From assembly GCF_022835695.1 (NCBI RefSeq), contig NZ_BQUV01000001.1, forward strand, positions 62,001-126,000: 64,000 bases of DNA. Direction: 5' to 3'. Shown here piece after piece: positions 1-6,740 of the stretch. How positions within the stretch are numbered: the stretch's first letter is position 1; each line of letters begins with the position of its first letter. The position numbers were made by a program, and so were the translations under genes. The notes beneath the pieces were generated by a model. The model did no database searches. It worked only from the letters and a program-made list of their open reading frames with translations, and had not been told where the DNA came from. This stretch comes from Bradyrhizobium sp. Ce-3. GTDB taxonomy: Bacteria > Pseudomonadota > Alphaproteobacteria > Rhizobiales > Xanthobacteraceae.

Positions 1-367
1 AGCCGAGCGGACGGCCGTCCTTGTAGAAGAAGTATTCCTGCTCGAAGCCGAACCAGGCGCCTTCGTCGTCCAGAATGGTGGCGCGCTTGTTCGAGACATG
101 CGGCGTCTTGCCATCGGGCATCATGACTTCGCACATCACCAGCACGCCGTTCTCGCGCGCGGCGTCGGGATAGCAGGCGACCGGCTTCAGCACGCAGTCA
201 GAGCTGTGGCCTTCAGCCTGCTGGGTGGACGAACCGTCAAAGCCCCACAGCGGAAGCTGTTCGAGGGTCGGGAACGACGCGAATTCCTTGATCTGCGTCT
301 TACCGCGCAGGCTCGGCGTCGGCGTATATCCGTCGAGCCAGATATACTCGAGCTTGTACTTGGTCAT
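1..367 (-). CDS. glnII: Glutamine synthetase type II, N-terminal part (runs off window)
   Basis: The first about 122 residues of a eukaryote-type glutamine synthetase are present; the rest lies beyond the window edge. The protein begins MTKYKLEYIWLDGYTPTPSL, the characteristic GSII start, followed by the beta-grasp N-terminal region with the WGFDGSST motif and the CEV and FGFEQEYF segments of the ATP/metal site. The enzyme condenses ammonia and glutamate to glutamine in the cytoplasm. In rhizobia GSII is the nitrogen-limitation isoform and works beside GlnA. The ATG at 367 is preceded by an AGAGAGG ribosome-binding site. A sigma-54 promoter lies about 95 bases upstream, and a gstI-like gene is divergent beyond it, matching the known rhizobial arrangement. 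Confidence 0.97.
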   Translation of the reverse strand, partial: MTKYKLEYIWLDGYTPTPSLRGKTQIKEFASFPTLEQLPLWGFDGSSTQQAEGHSSDCVLKPVACYPDAARENGVLVMCEVMMPDGKTPHVSNKRATILDDEGAWFGFEQEYFFYKDGRPLG

Positions 368-906
368 TGAACCTCTCTGTTGATGATGCAAAACCGTGAG
401 GAACCGAAAGCCAGTCGGCCGCCGCACGCGTACCCGGCCACCATCGGCCGGCTCTTACTAAGCAATTAAAATGCCAGTCGCTGCACTGCGGCACCCGGCC
501 GGTCGCGGATGTCCACAGCGGACATCGCATTTTTTGCTGCGACATAGCAGCGCGGCTGGCATGCGCCGCGATCAGTCAAAATCTTCTCTCAGCGCCCTCC
601 GCCGCCCGTTTCTGCAGCAAATTCGGCTACGGCATCGGCTGCCGATTAATGTGGCGGCAGCGCCATGTGACAGTTCGTGTCCAACCGTCCAGCACCCAGC
701 AACCATCGCCACGGCTCAAGCGTTGGTCAGCTGCATCCTGCCTCACAGCGGGCAAAGCGGGATTTGCCCACGAATTAGTCAAATCCTGACTATTTCTTGG
801 TCACTTGCAGCCCGCCGGCCCGGGGCCGATATCGAAAACACGGTAACCACACGCGAATGAGTCGGGCGCACCATGGAGGCTCGCTCCGGCCAAAGGAGAT
901 TTTGAC
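368..906. other. Divergent glnII/gstI intergenic region
   Basis: This 539-base gap separates two divergent genes. Besides the glnII sigma-54 promoter at 461-476, it holds an inverted repeat AGTCA-N5-TGACT at 777-791, upstream of the gstI-like gene, and an AAAGGAGA ribosome-binding site at about 891-899. An open frame covers 471-860 on the plus strand, but it starts inside the sigma-54 promoter and its translation looks like no protein, so I treat it as chance. Confidence 0.6.
461..476 (-). promoter_or_regulatory. Sigma-54 (RpoN) promoter of glnII
   Basis: Read on the minus strand the bases are TGGCATTTTAATTGCT. The invariant GG of the -24 element and GC of the -12 element are separated by exactly ten bases, and the flanks fit TGGCAY-N5-TTGCW. 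The predicted transcript start is near 451, giving a leader of about 85 bases to the glnII ATG at 367. RpoN/NtrC control of glnII is established in Bradyrhizobium. I did not find a convincing NtrC dyad upstream, only a GCTGC-N6-GCAGC inverted repeat at about 536-551. Confidence 0.85.
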
Positions 907-1119
907 ATGATCACCACGGGCCAAAACCAGGGACCAATCCAGGGATCGGCAACGATCTATCAATTCCCCGCAGGGGGCCGCGCGGCTCTCGGCGGACGCC
1001 GCTACGGCGACGTACGATCGGCGCGCGAGCTTGCCGCTGAGGTCGAGACCTCGGCATGCAGCGAGAGCTGGTACCATCAGGCGGCCATCGAGGACGCCAA
1101 GCCGAGCCGCGACCACTGA
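907..1119 (+). CDS. gstI: GstI-like small protein (DUF2735 type), putative glnII translation inhibitor
   Basis: A 70-residue protein with an N-terminal IYQFPAGGRAALGGRR block and a C-terminal SWYHQAAIEDAK block, the two conserved parts of the DUF2735 family as I recall it. In Rhizobium, gstI encodes a protein of about this size that lies upstream of glnII in the opposite direction and lowers GSII synthesis post-transcriptionally. The position and orientation here match. The ATG has a strong AAAGGAGA site seven bases upstream, and a good terminator follows at 1179-1211. It has no signal peptide or membrane segment. The family match is from memory of the sequence pattern; function is inferred from position and not shown for this genus. 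Confidence 0.75.
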   Translation: MITTGQNQGPIQGSATIYQFPAGGRAALGGRRYGDVRSARELAAEVETSACSESWYHQAAIEDAKPSRDH

Positions 1120-1178
1120 TGCCGACGCACCGGAGAGGCGTGACGCAAAAACGTCAGACAAGCAGCAGCGCAGTAAAG

Positions 1179-1211
1179 AAGGGTCGGAACCAAGCGTTTC
1201 GGCCCTTTTTT
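1179..1211 (+). terminator. Rho-independent terminator after gstI
   Basis: A 12-bp stem (two G-U pairs) joins 1179-1190 to 1196-1207 across a five-base loop, and the run of T continues to 1211. The hairpin abuts the stop codon of the convergent MliC-type gene. Confidence 0.85.
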
Positions 1212-1522
1212 CATGCCTGCTCGCAGGCCGTCACCGGCCGCTTCGCATGGCGCAGCCTGGTCAGTCCGGCGCGGTTGATCTCGAGCGTGACGCCACTGCC
1301 TCGATAGCGCGTGCCCGTCAGCGACAACCGCTTCGTCAACGTCACGGCCTTGCCGTCGAGTTGCAGATGCGCGCGCGTGTCGCCGTTGAAGAACGCGGCA
1401 ATGAATTGCGTGCCGTCGGCGCAGCGATAATTCCGGAACGCGGACTGCGCCGGTGCCGCCGAGGAACCAAGAATCCCGACAAGAATTGCGCCGATCAGAA
1501 TGGCGCCCCCGCGATAAGTCAT
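1211..1522 (-). CDS. MliC-type C-type lysozyme inhibitor, exported
   Basis: A 103-residue protein with a signal peptide over residues 1-26 (hydrophobic run, then APAQS). The mature part carries the MliC pattern: YRCADGT at 32-38, an inner ALVDGK-like strand (HLQLDGKAV), and LTGTRYRGSG before a final strand. Cys34 and Cys100 are placed for the disulfide usual in the family. MliC/PliC proteins protect peptidoglycan from host C-type lysozyme in the periplasm or outer membrane. There is no lipobox cysteine, so it is probably soluble periplasmic like PliC. Its stop codon touches the terminator of the convergent upstream gene. Confidence 0.75.
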   Translation of the reverse strand: MTYRGGAILIGAILVGILGSSAAPAQSAFRNYRCADGTQFIAAFFNGDTRAHLQLDGKAVTLTKRLSLTGTRYRGSGVTLEINRAGLTRLRHAKRPVTACEQA

Positions 1523-1608
1523 ATTCTCCCCCTGACGGGCCAGTTATAGACCTGTCTGCGCCACTATACGCGCGCCAAGACCTCAACAGCTACAAAACAG
1601 GCCCACTG

Positions 1609-2352
1609 ATGTCCGAAACCCCTGCCCGTCACCTCAATCTCGCCGGCGCCAGCAATTTTCGCGACCTCGGCGGCTACCAGACGCGTGACGGCCGCACGGT
1701 ACGCTGGCGGCAGATCTTCCGCTCCAACCATCTCGCGCATCTCACCGAGCAGGACGTCACCGTGGTGCGCGGTCTCGGCGTCAAGAGCGCCTTCGATTTC
1801 CGCGGTGTTGCCGAGCGCGCCGAAGCGCTCTGCGGCATGAGCGACGTCACCGTGCATTCGCTCCCCGTCGAGCCAACGGTCGTCACCGCGCTGCGCGAGA
1901 TCGCCAGCAACCGCCAACTGTCCGAAGCCGACGCGATCGAGGTGATGCGGGATTCCTACCGCGGCTATGTGGAGGACAACACGCCGCGCTATCGCACGCT
2001 GTTTGCCCATCTGCTCGAAGACCGCGCGCCGCTGGTGATCCACTGCACCGCAGGCAAGGACCGCACCGGCTTTGCCTGCGCGCTGATCCTGCATTCGCTC
2101 GGTGTGCCCGAGCAGGTGATCGCGGACGACTATCTCCTGACCAATCAGTTCTACAAGCGCGATCCGGCGCACAGCACCGAACTGCCCGATGACGTCAAGC
2201 AGGTGCTCGGCACCGTGCGCGCGGCGTTTCTGGAGGCTGCGTTCGAGGCGATCGACGCCGACTATGGCAGCCTCGACGGTTATTTCCGCGAAGGCCTCGG
2301 GCTCGGCGAGGCCGAGCGCAAGGCGCTTGAAGGCCGCTATTTGCAGGCCTGA
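1609..2352 (+). CDS. Tyrosine/serine protein phosphatase (Y_phosphatase3 family)
   Basis: A 247-residue cytoplasmic protein. The family's N-terminal NFRDLGGYQT motif is at 16-25 and the phosphatase loop HCTAGKDRTG at 145-154 has catalytic Cys146 and Arg152. An upstream DFRG motif is also conserved. Members resemble MptpB and remove phosphate from tyrosine, and in some cases from serine, threonine or phosphoinositides; the substrate here cannot be read from sequence. The frame stays open to 1453, but the family's N-terminal block fits the ATG at 1609. The gene stands alone, convergent with the next small gene. Confidence 0.88.
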   Translation: MSETPARHLNLAGASNFRDLGGYQTRDGRTVRWRQIFRSNHLAHLTEQDVTVVRGLGVKSAFDFRGVAERAEALCGMSDVTVHSLPVEPTVVTALREIASNRQLSEADAIEVMRDSYRGYVEDNTPRYRTLFAHLLEDRAPLVIHCTAGKDRTGFACALILHSLGVPEQVIADDYLLTNQFYKRDPAHSTELPDDVKQVLGTVRAAFLEAAFEAIDADYGSLDGYFREGLGLGEAERKALEGRYLQA

Positions 2353-2365
2353 TTGATGACTTCGC

Positions 2366-2578
2366 TCAGGCCGCGGCGGCCTCGAGCTCGAGCTCCGCAT
2401 CGAGATCGGCGATCACATCCTCGAACGCCGAGATCGCCTGCTGGATCGCCGCGATCTGCATCAATTCCCAGCTGCCCACTGGTCCGTTGCGGTTCTGTAG
2501 CGCCACCACGAGATCGCGCCGCTGCTCCTTAAGCTGAACGAGCGGTAAACCGTGGTCCGGAAGATTTCCCATTCGCAT
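2366..2578 (-). CDS. Conserved small cytoplasmic protein, unknown function
   Basis: A 70-residue protein, probably helical, with a LVQLKEQRRDLVVALQNRN heptad-like segment followed by an acidic, alanine-rich tail ending ELELEAAAA. No signal peptide, membrane segment or known motif. I chose the ATG at 2578, which has an AGGGG element just upstream. Another ATG lies six bases further in, and the frame stays open to 2659. It is convergent with the tyrosine phosphatase, whose stop codon is 13 bases away. I do not recognise the family. Confidence 0.6.
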   Translation of the reverse strand: MRMGNLPDHGLPLVQLKEQRRDLVVALQNRNGPVGSWELMQIAAIQQAISAFEDVIADLDAELELEAAAA

Positions 2579-2692
2579 AACCCCTGCCTTGGCTGGAGTT
2601 CCGCTTCTAAGGAAAGGGTTCTGAGAACGACTTACGGAACTGCCGCAAATTTTATCCAACTGGCCCTACTCCGTAGTCTTACGTAGTCAGCG

Positions 2693-3382
2693 CTACGTGA
2701 TCGCTTCCGGCTTCAGGGCATCGTCGATCGCGCCGAGCAGCGACTGGGTCACGCAATTGGTCGCCCACTCGCTGGTGTGAAGCTGCCCGCCATCGTCGAG
2801 TTCGCCAAGCGGAATCCCGGCATCGACCCAGCGCTTCATCAGAGCGAAACGGCTGAACAAATTGACCCGCTTGCTAGACGTGACGTCCGCGATCATCGGC
2901 ATGATCACGTTGGCGAGATTGAGCGCAGCGTCCGTTCCGACGATCGCCTGGGTGTACTGGGAATCCATCACGATGACGTCGAGCGGCTCCGCCGCGAGCA
3001 CGTCGAGCCCCGCCTCCAGCGTGGCGCGCACCTCGGCCGGATTGTAGCTCCTGTAGACCGCATTGGTGCCGACCTGCCAGATCACCAGCACCGGCGCTTC
3101 GGCTGTGACGTCGGACTCGATGCGCGAATATTCCTCCGGCGCCTCCTGGCCGCCGATCCCGCGATTGATCACGTCGATCATCCGGCCGAAGAAGCGTTGC
3201 CGCAGCAGCATTTCGAGCCGCGGCGGGAATGGCAGGATGTTGTCGGCGCCGGCCGTCGACGACGATCCGAGCGCCACCACCCTGACCTTGCGCTGGTGCC
3301 GTAGCGCCTCCGCGAAATGCGGCAACCTGTATGCGAACTTGACGAGTTCAAGATGGGTTTCGCAGGGTCTTTGTGTCGGCAT
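2693..3382 (-). CDS. SGNH/GDSL-type hydrolase
   Basis: A 229-residue protein with the SGNH hydrolase blocks. Block I is ALGSSSTAG at about 37-45, with the nucleophilic Ser in a GSSS variant of GDS. The block II glycine lies in NRGIGGQ, the block III Asn in WQVGTNAVY, and the His of block V in DGGQLHTSEW. Members hydrolyse esters such as acyl or acetyl groups on lipids or sugars. There is no signal peptide with this start, so a cytoplasmic location is likely. The ATG at 3382 is chosen because AAGGA lies eight bases upstream. The start at 3391 would overlap that site, and the frame is open to 3451. Confidence 0.8.
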   Translation of the reverse strand: MPTQRPCETHLELVKFAYRLPHFAEALRHQRKVRVVALGSSSTAGADNILPFPPRLEMLLRQRFFGRMIDVINRGIGGQEAPEEYSRIESDVTAEAPVLVIWQVGTNAVYRSYNPAEVRATLEAGLDVLAAEPLDVIVMDSQYTQAIVGTDAALNLANVIMPMIADVTSSKRVNLFSRFALMKRWVDAGIPLGELDDGGQLHTSEWATNCVTQSLLGAIDDALKPEAIT

Positions 3383-3507
3383 CGCAAACATCCTTGACGG
3401 GAATGAATTGATGAATGCGCGCAGTAGGAGGCGAAATCGGCGGCATTGCAAATGAATTCCGCCTGATCATAGTGAGCACTCAACCTGTCGTGAGTACGGA
3501 GACCGGC

Positions 3508-4188
3508 ATGAACGGAAAAGCCATCGTCATCACCGGCGCGCTTGGCGCGCTTGGCAAGGTGGTCGCCGAGGAGGCGCTGGCACGCGGCGCGCGCGTCGCC
3601 GGCATCGATCATGCGGCATCGCAGCTTGCTGCGACGGCAGATCATATCGAGCTCGGCGGCGTCGACCTCACCGACACCGCGCAGGCGACGGCGGCGATCG
3701 ACAAGGCGGCGGCGCATTTCGGCCGGCTCGACGGGCTGATCAACATCGCAGGCGGCTTCACCTTCGAGGCGGTGAGCGACGGCGATCCCGCGACCTGGCA
3801 GCGCATGTTCGCGATGAACGTGATGACGGCCTTCAACACATCGCACGCGGCCATTCCGCACCTCACCAAATCGGGCGCCGGACGGATCATCAATATCGGC
3901 GCGCTCGGCGCCTTGCAGGCCGCCTCCGGCATGGGCCCCTATGCCGCCTCGAAGGCCGGCGTGCATCGCCTCACCGAGTCGCTCGCCGCGGAGCTCAAGG
4001 GCAAGGTCACCATCAACGCCGTGCTGCCCTCGATCATCGACACCGCAGCCAATCGGGCCGCGATGCCGAAGGCCGATATCTCCAAATGGGTGACGCCGAA
4101 GGAACTCGCCGAGGTGATCCTGTTCCTCGCCAGCGATGCCGCGAGCGCCGTCACCGGCGCGCTGCTGCCGGTCAACGGGCGGGTTTAG
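3508..4188 (+). CDS. Short-chain dehydrogenase/reductase (SDR)
   Basis: A 226-residue classical SDR. The cofactor motif TGALGALG is at 9-16, NIAGG takes the place of the NNAG motif, and the catalytic GPYAASKAG (Tyr-x3-Lys) is in the second half with the Ser-position region INIGALGAL. The acidic residue after beta-2 (GIDH) suggests NAD(H) preference. Length is slightly short for the family but complete. A GGAG site precedes the ATG. The divergent SGNH hydrolase begins 126 bases away. The substrate cannot be predicted. Confidence 0.88.
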   Translation: MNGKAIVITGALGALGKVVAEEALARGARVAGIDHAASQLAATADHIELGGVDLTDTAQATAAIDKAAAHFGRLDGLINIAGGFTFEAVSDGDPATWQRMFAMNVMTAFNTSHAAIPHLTKSGAGRIINIGALGALQAASGMGPYAASKAGVHRLTESLAAELKGKVTINAVLPSIIDTAANRAAMPKADISKWVTPKELAEVILFLASDAASAVTGALLPVNGRV

Positions 4189-4229
4189 ACACTTTGCTTT
4201 TCCCGACGTCTTTTCGCTCTATCCGACCG

Positions 4230-4247
4230 ATGCCATATATCTGGCAT
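4230..4247. promoter_or_regulatory. Palindromic operator overlapping the antitoxin start codon
   Basis: ATGCCA-tatatc-TGGCAT: six-base arms around a TATATC spacer that could be the -10 element. The right arm includes the A and T of the antitoxin ATG at 4246. There is no ribosome-binding site upstream, so the transcript is probably leaderless. Type II antitoxin operons are commonly repressed by their own complex at such sites. Confidence 0.6.
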
Positions 4248-4446
4248 GACCACTGCCGAAGACATCGAAAAGGCCGTCGAACAACTGGCTCCTCGCGAGT
4301 TGGCCCGCTTTCGCGCCTGGTTTGAAACATTCGATGCCGAGCGCTTCGATGCGGCGATCGAGCGGGACGCAAAGGCCGGGAAGCTCGATACCCTGGCAGA
4401 CGAAGCCCTGGCCGCGCATCGCGCCGGTCGGTCGCGCGATTTGTGA
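4246..4446 (+). CDS. Type II antitoxin of a RelE/ParE-class pair
   Basis: A 66-residue acidic, helical protein containing the pattern LAPRELARFRAWFETFDAER and IERDAKAGKLDTLADEAL seen in small antitoxins paired with RelE/ParE toxins in alphaproteobacteria. No ribbon-helix-helix or HTH domain is obvious, so DNA binding, if any, would use an unrecognised fold. The stop codon overlaps the toxin start by four bases (GTGA), implying translational coupling. The ATG lies inside a palindrome and lacks a Shine-Dalgarno site. Confidence 0.85.
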   Translation: MTTAEDIEKAVEQLAPRELARFRAWFETFDAERFDAAIERDAKAGKLDTLADEALAAHRAGRSRDL

Positions 4447-4697
4447 AGCACGCCGCTTCACCGAAGTTTTGGGCCGCTTACGAGCAGTTGCCCGTCTCGA
4501 TTCGGGAGCTTGCGGACGCCAACTTCGCGTTATTGAAGCGCGACCCACGCCATCCATCCCTCCAATTCAAGAAGATCGGGCGATTTTGGTCCGTTCGGGT
4601 TGGCTTGCGTTACCGCGCGCTCGCAGTCCGAACAAACGAGGGATACCTCCGATTCTGGATCGGCTCTCACGCAGAGCACGATCGCCTAATCAGCTAG
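4443..4697 (+). CDS. RelE/ParE-family toxin
   Basis: An 84-residue basic protein with the RelE/ParE fold pattern: an N-terminal helical hairpin (FWAAYEQLPVSIRELADANF), a HPSLQFKKI strand, the core strand WSVRVGLRYRALAVR, and FWIGSHAEHDRLI at the C-terminus. RelE-like members cut mRNA on the ribosome and ParE-like members poison gyrase. The conserved basic residues (Lys43, Lys44, Arg52, Arg56) and His76/His79 do not settle which. The start is a GTG overlapping the antitoxin stop. The pair is bounded by ordinary chromosomal genes, with no mobile element seen. Confidence 0.88.
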   Translation: MKHAASPKFWAAYEQLPVSIRELADANFALLKRDPRHPSLQFKKIGRFWSVRVGLRYRALAVRTNEGYLRFWIGSHAEHDRLIS

Positions 4698-4782
4698 CGA
4701 CGCTCAACACGAAGTCAAAAACCGTAGCAGCGCGCGAAAGCCGGATGTTGTGCTTGCAGGCAAACCTGACCTAAATCGCACG

Positions 4783-5127
4783 TCAGTCGGCAACCAACAG
4801 CCGCAGCTTGGACCGGAAGCGGATGCTCTGCTTGCCGGCGAGCGCCATGCCGTTACCCTCGGCGGTCTGGTCGGTGTAGGTGCCGGTGAAGCCGATCGTC
4901 ACGACCTTGCGTTCCCACACCGGGCGCTCGCCGTAGGTCGGCGAATGCTCCTCGTTGGTGACCTCGCCCTTCCACTTGCCGTCGGCCGCGGTGTAGCTGC
5001 CATAGGCATAGAAGAACGAGTCGCCGCCGCGCATCTGGCCGTCGCGCAGCACCATGACGCCCTGGTTGCCGCCAGAGACGCTGTCGAGAAATTCGACGGT
5101 GATGTGATAAAGCCCGTTTCGGATCAT
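4783..5127 (-). CDS. GrlR-like small beta-rich protein
   Basis: A 114-residue protein. The pattern MIRNGLYHITVEFLD, then GVMVLRDGQMRGGDSFFYAYGSY, then a KWKGEV strand and a late IGFTGTYT strand matches the GrlR-like calycin-type domain first known from the T3SS regulator of attaching-and-effacing bacteria. Bradyrhizobium carries free-standing homologues without a GrlA partner or T3SS genes next door, as here. A role in secretion control should not be assumed. The ATG at 5127 matches the family start; the frame is open to 5208 without a better site. It is divergent from the DUF2161 gene. Confidence 0.7.
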   Translation of the reverse strand: MIRNGLYHITVEFLDSVSGGNQGVMVLRDGQMRGGDSFFYAYGSYTAADGKWKGEVTNEEHSPTYGERPVWERKVVTIGFTGTYTDQTAEGNGMALAGKQSIRFRSKLRLLVAD

Positions 5128-5264
5128 GTGATTGGTTGCGCTTGTTCCCGGTTCCCACAATAGCCGCTCGGCCGCGCTTTGGGCAATTCCAACCGCCTCG
5201 GCGACCACAATTCCGCGCTATGCTGGCGCACCGAGTCGCGGCCGGATGCCGCAGGAGCCGCCTG

Positions 5265-5948
5265 TTGGAAACCGCGCTTTATCTGCCCGTCAAACGCTTC
5301 CTCGAAAAACTCGGCTTCACGGTGAAGGGCGAGATCGGCGGCTGCGATCTCGTGGCGCTCAGCGGCGATGATCCGCCGGTCGTCGTGATCGGCGAACTCA
5401 AGCTTGCCTTCAATCTCGAGTTGATCCTGCAGGCGGTCGATCGCGCCGCGGCCGCCGACGAGGTCTGGATCGCGGCCAAGGTGTCGGCCCGCGGCAAGGG
5501 CCGCGAGAGCGATGCGCGCTATCGCAATCTGTGCCGGCGGCTCGGCTTCGGCATGCTCGGCGTCACCGACCGCGGCAAGGTCGAGGTGCTGGTGCCGCCG
5601 CCGACCACCGCACCGCGCCGCAATCCGAAGAAGCGTTCGCGGCTGATCACCGAACATCGCAAGCGCAAGGGCGATCCCGTGATGGGCGGTTCGACGCGCG
5701 CGCCGATCATGACCGCTTACCGGCAGCAGGCACTGGCCTGCGCCTGCGCGCTGTCGGACGGGCCGCGGAAGGTGCGCGACCTACGCGCCGAGATTCCGGA
5801 CGCCGGCAAGATCCTGCTGCATAATGTCTATGGCTGGTTCGATCGCGCCGAGCGCGGCATCTATGTACTGACCGATGCCGGCCGTGCCGCGTTGAAGCGC
5901 TGGCCGCAGCACCAGATTGGTGCATCCGGGGCAGAAGCCACCCCGTAA
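5265..5948 (+). CDS. DUF2161 family protein, PD-(D/E)xK nuclease-like fold
   Basis: A 227-residue protein starting METALYLPVKRFLEKLGF when read from the TTG at 5265, which has AGGAG seven bases upstream. The frame is open back to 5136, but that extension looks non-protein. Glu23, Asp28 and the GELK motif at 43-46 (Glu44, Lys46) fit the PD-(D/E)xK active-site layout. The middle is basic (NPKKRSRL...HRKRK), and the C-terminal part looks like a winged-helix (KVRDLRAEI...YGWFDRAERGIYVLTDAG). This combination suggests a nucleic-acid phosphodiesterase. The biological role of the family is unknown. It is followed 16 bases later by an ABM protein. Confidence 0.78.
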   Translation: METALYLPVKRFLEKLGFTVKGEIGGCDLVALSGDDPPVVVIGELKLAFNLELILQAVDRAAAADEVWIAAKVSARGKGRESDARYRNLCRRLGFGMLGVTDRGKVEVLVPPPTTAPRRNPKKRSRLITEHRKRKGDPVMGGSTRAPIMTAYRQQALACACALSDGPRKVRDLRAEIPDAGKILLHNVYGWFDRAERGIYVLTDAGRAALKRWPQHQIGASGAEATP

Positions 5949-5964
5949 CACATTGGGGGAGATC

Positions 5965-6264
5965 ATGATCGTCGTCACCGGCAGCGTCACCGCCCGCCCC
6001 GACTCCATCGACGAGGTGCGGCGGTTGAGCCTCGAGCATGTCCATCGCTCGCGCACCGAGCCGGGCTGCATCTCGCATGCGGTCCATGTCGACTGCGAGA
6101 ATCCACTCAGGCTGGTGTTCTTCGAGCAATGGGCCGACCGCGCCGCGCTGGCCGCGCATTTCGCGGTCCCCGCATCACGCGATTTCGTCCGCTCGCTGCA
6201 ATCTCTCGCGGCAGCGGCGATCACGATCGAACTTTATGACGCTCACAAAATTGAGAGACTCTAG
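5965..6264 (+). CDS. Antibiotic biosynthesis monooxygenase (ABM) domain protein
   Basis: A 99-residue dimeric ferredoxin-like ABM protein, pattern MIVVTGSVTARPDSIDEVRRL, then HVHRSRTEPGCISHAV and LVFFEQWADRAALAAHF. Relatives are cofactor-free quinol monooxygenases or small heme or lipid-peroxide-related proteins; the substrate is unknown. GGGGGAG precedes the ATG. It may be cotranscribed with the DUF2161 gene, which ends 16 bases upstream. Confidence 0.85.
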   Translation: MIVVTGSVTARPDSIDEVRRLSLEHVHRSRTEPGCISHAVHVDCENPLRLVFFEQWADRAALAAHFAVPASRDFVRSLQSLAAAAITIELYDAHKIERL

Positions 6265-6296
6265 CTGCATGGCTGGATTGCCATCTGATATTCATA

Positions 6297-6307
6297 TTGC
6301 AATGCAA
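6297..6307. promoter_or_regulatory. TTGCAATGCAA palindrome upstream of 6354 gene
   Basis: A perfect TTGCA-A-TGCAA palindrome 47 bases before the ATG at 6354. It is short, so it may be chance, but its position fits an operator. The TGC/GCA half-sites resemble the general form of PhaR-type operators; this link is speculative. Confidence 0.3.
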
Positions 6308-6353
6308 CATTGGGCACCTTACGTATCTCCCGCGATTCAAAGATGAGGCGGCG

Positions 6354-6662
6354 ATGAGCGGAGACTGGAACACCAAGTATGGCACCCGGCGCGTGCGGCA
6401 TGATCCGCCGACGCTGGAGGAGGCAATCTTCGCCGCCGTCGGCATCACCGATGACGTGGAAGCCCAGGCTGAGATCGCGTCGTCGCTGATGGGGCTGCCC
6501 TATGACGAGGTGCTGGCCGAGGTGAAGAAGACCGCGCGCGTCAGCGCCCGCACCGGCACCGCAACCCGTGTGATCGCCGGCGAACAGGGCGCGCAGCGCT
6601 CCGTCGTGGTCGAGCGCCGCGTGGTCCGCCGCTTCGCCACCGACAAGCGCACCGGCACCTGA
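6354..6662 (+). CDS. Conserved alphaproteobacterial protein, unknown function
   Basis: A 102-residue protein beginning MSGDWNTKYGTRRVRHDPPT, then a helical EEAIFAAVGITDDVEAQAEI segment and a basic, threonine/arginine-rich C-terminal tail (VVVERRVVRRFATDKRTGT). The N-terminal block is strongly patterned and I believe widely conserved in Rhizobiales, but no function is known to me. GAGG sits before the chosen ATG; the frame is open from 6297. A bidirectional terminator follows directly. Confidence 0.8.
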   Translation: MSGDWNTKYGTRRVRHDPPTLEEAIFAAVGITDDVEAQAEIASSLMGLPYDEVLAEVKKTARVSARTGTATRVIAGEQGAQRSVVVERRVVRRFATDKRTGT

Positions 6663-6687
6663 AAAGCAACAACCTTTTGCTCAAAGA

Positions 6688-6722
6688 AAAAGGGCAATCC
6701 GCTGAGCGGATTGCCCTTTTTC
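6688..6722. terminator. Bidirectional rho-independent terminator
   Basis: A perfect stem of 11-12 bp (GGGCAATCCGCT and its complement, 6693-6704 and 6706-6717) has an A run before it and a T run after it. It can therefore end both the plus-strand gene ending at 6662 and the minus-strand GNAT gene ending at 6741. Confidence 0.92.
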
Positions 6723-6740
6723 CGTTTGATCTGAAGTGGC

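Noticed and set aside
471-860. Open frame of 129 codons in the glnII/gstI gap
   Set aside because: It starts within the sigma-54 promoter of glnII, has no ribosome-binding site, and its translation is Arg/Ser/Pro-rich without family resemblance, typical of chance frames in GC-rich DNA.
4783-5127. Evidence for a type III secretion island
   Set aside because: Only the GrlR-like domain is present; no secretion, effector or GrlA gene is in the window.
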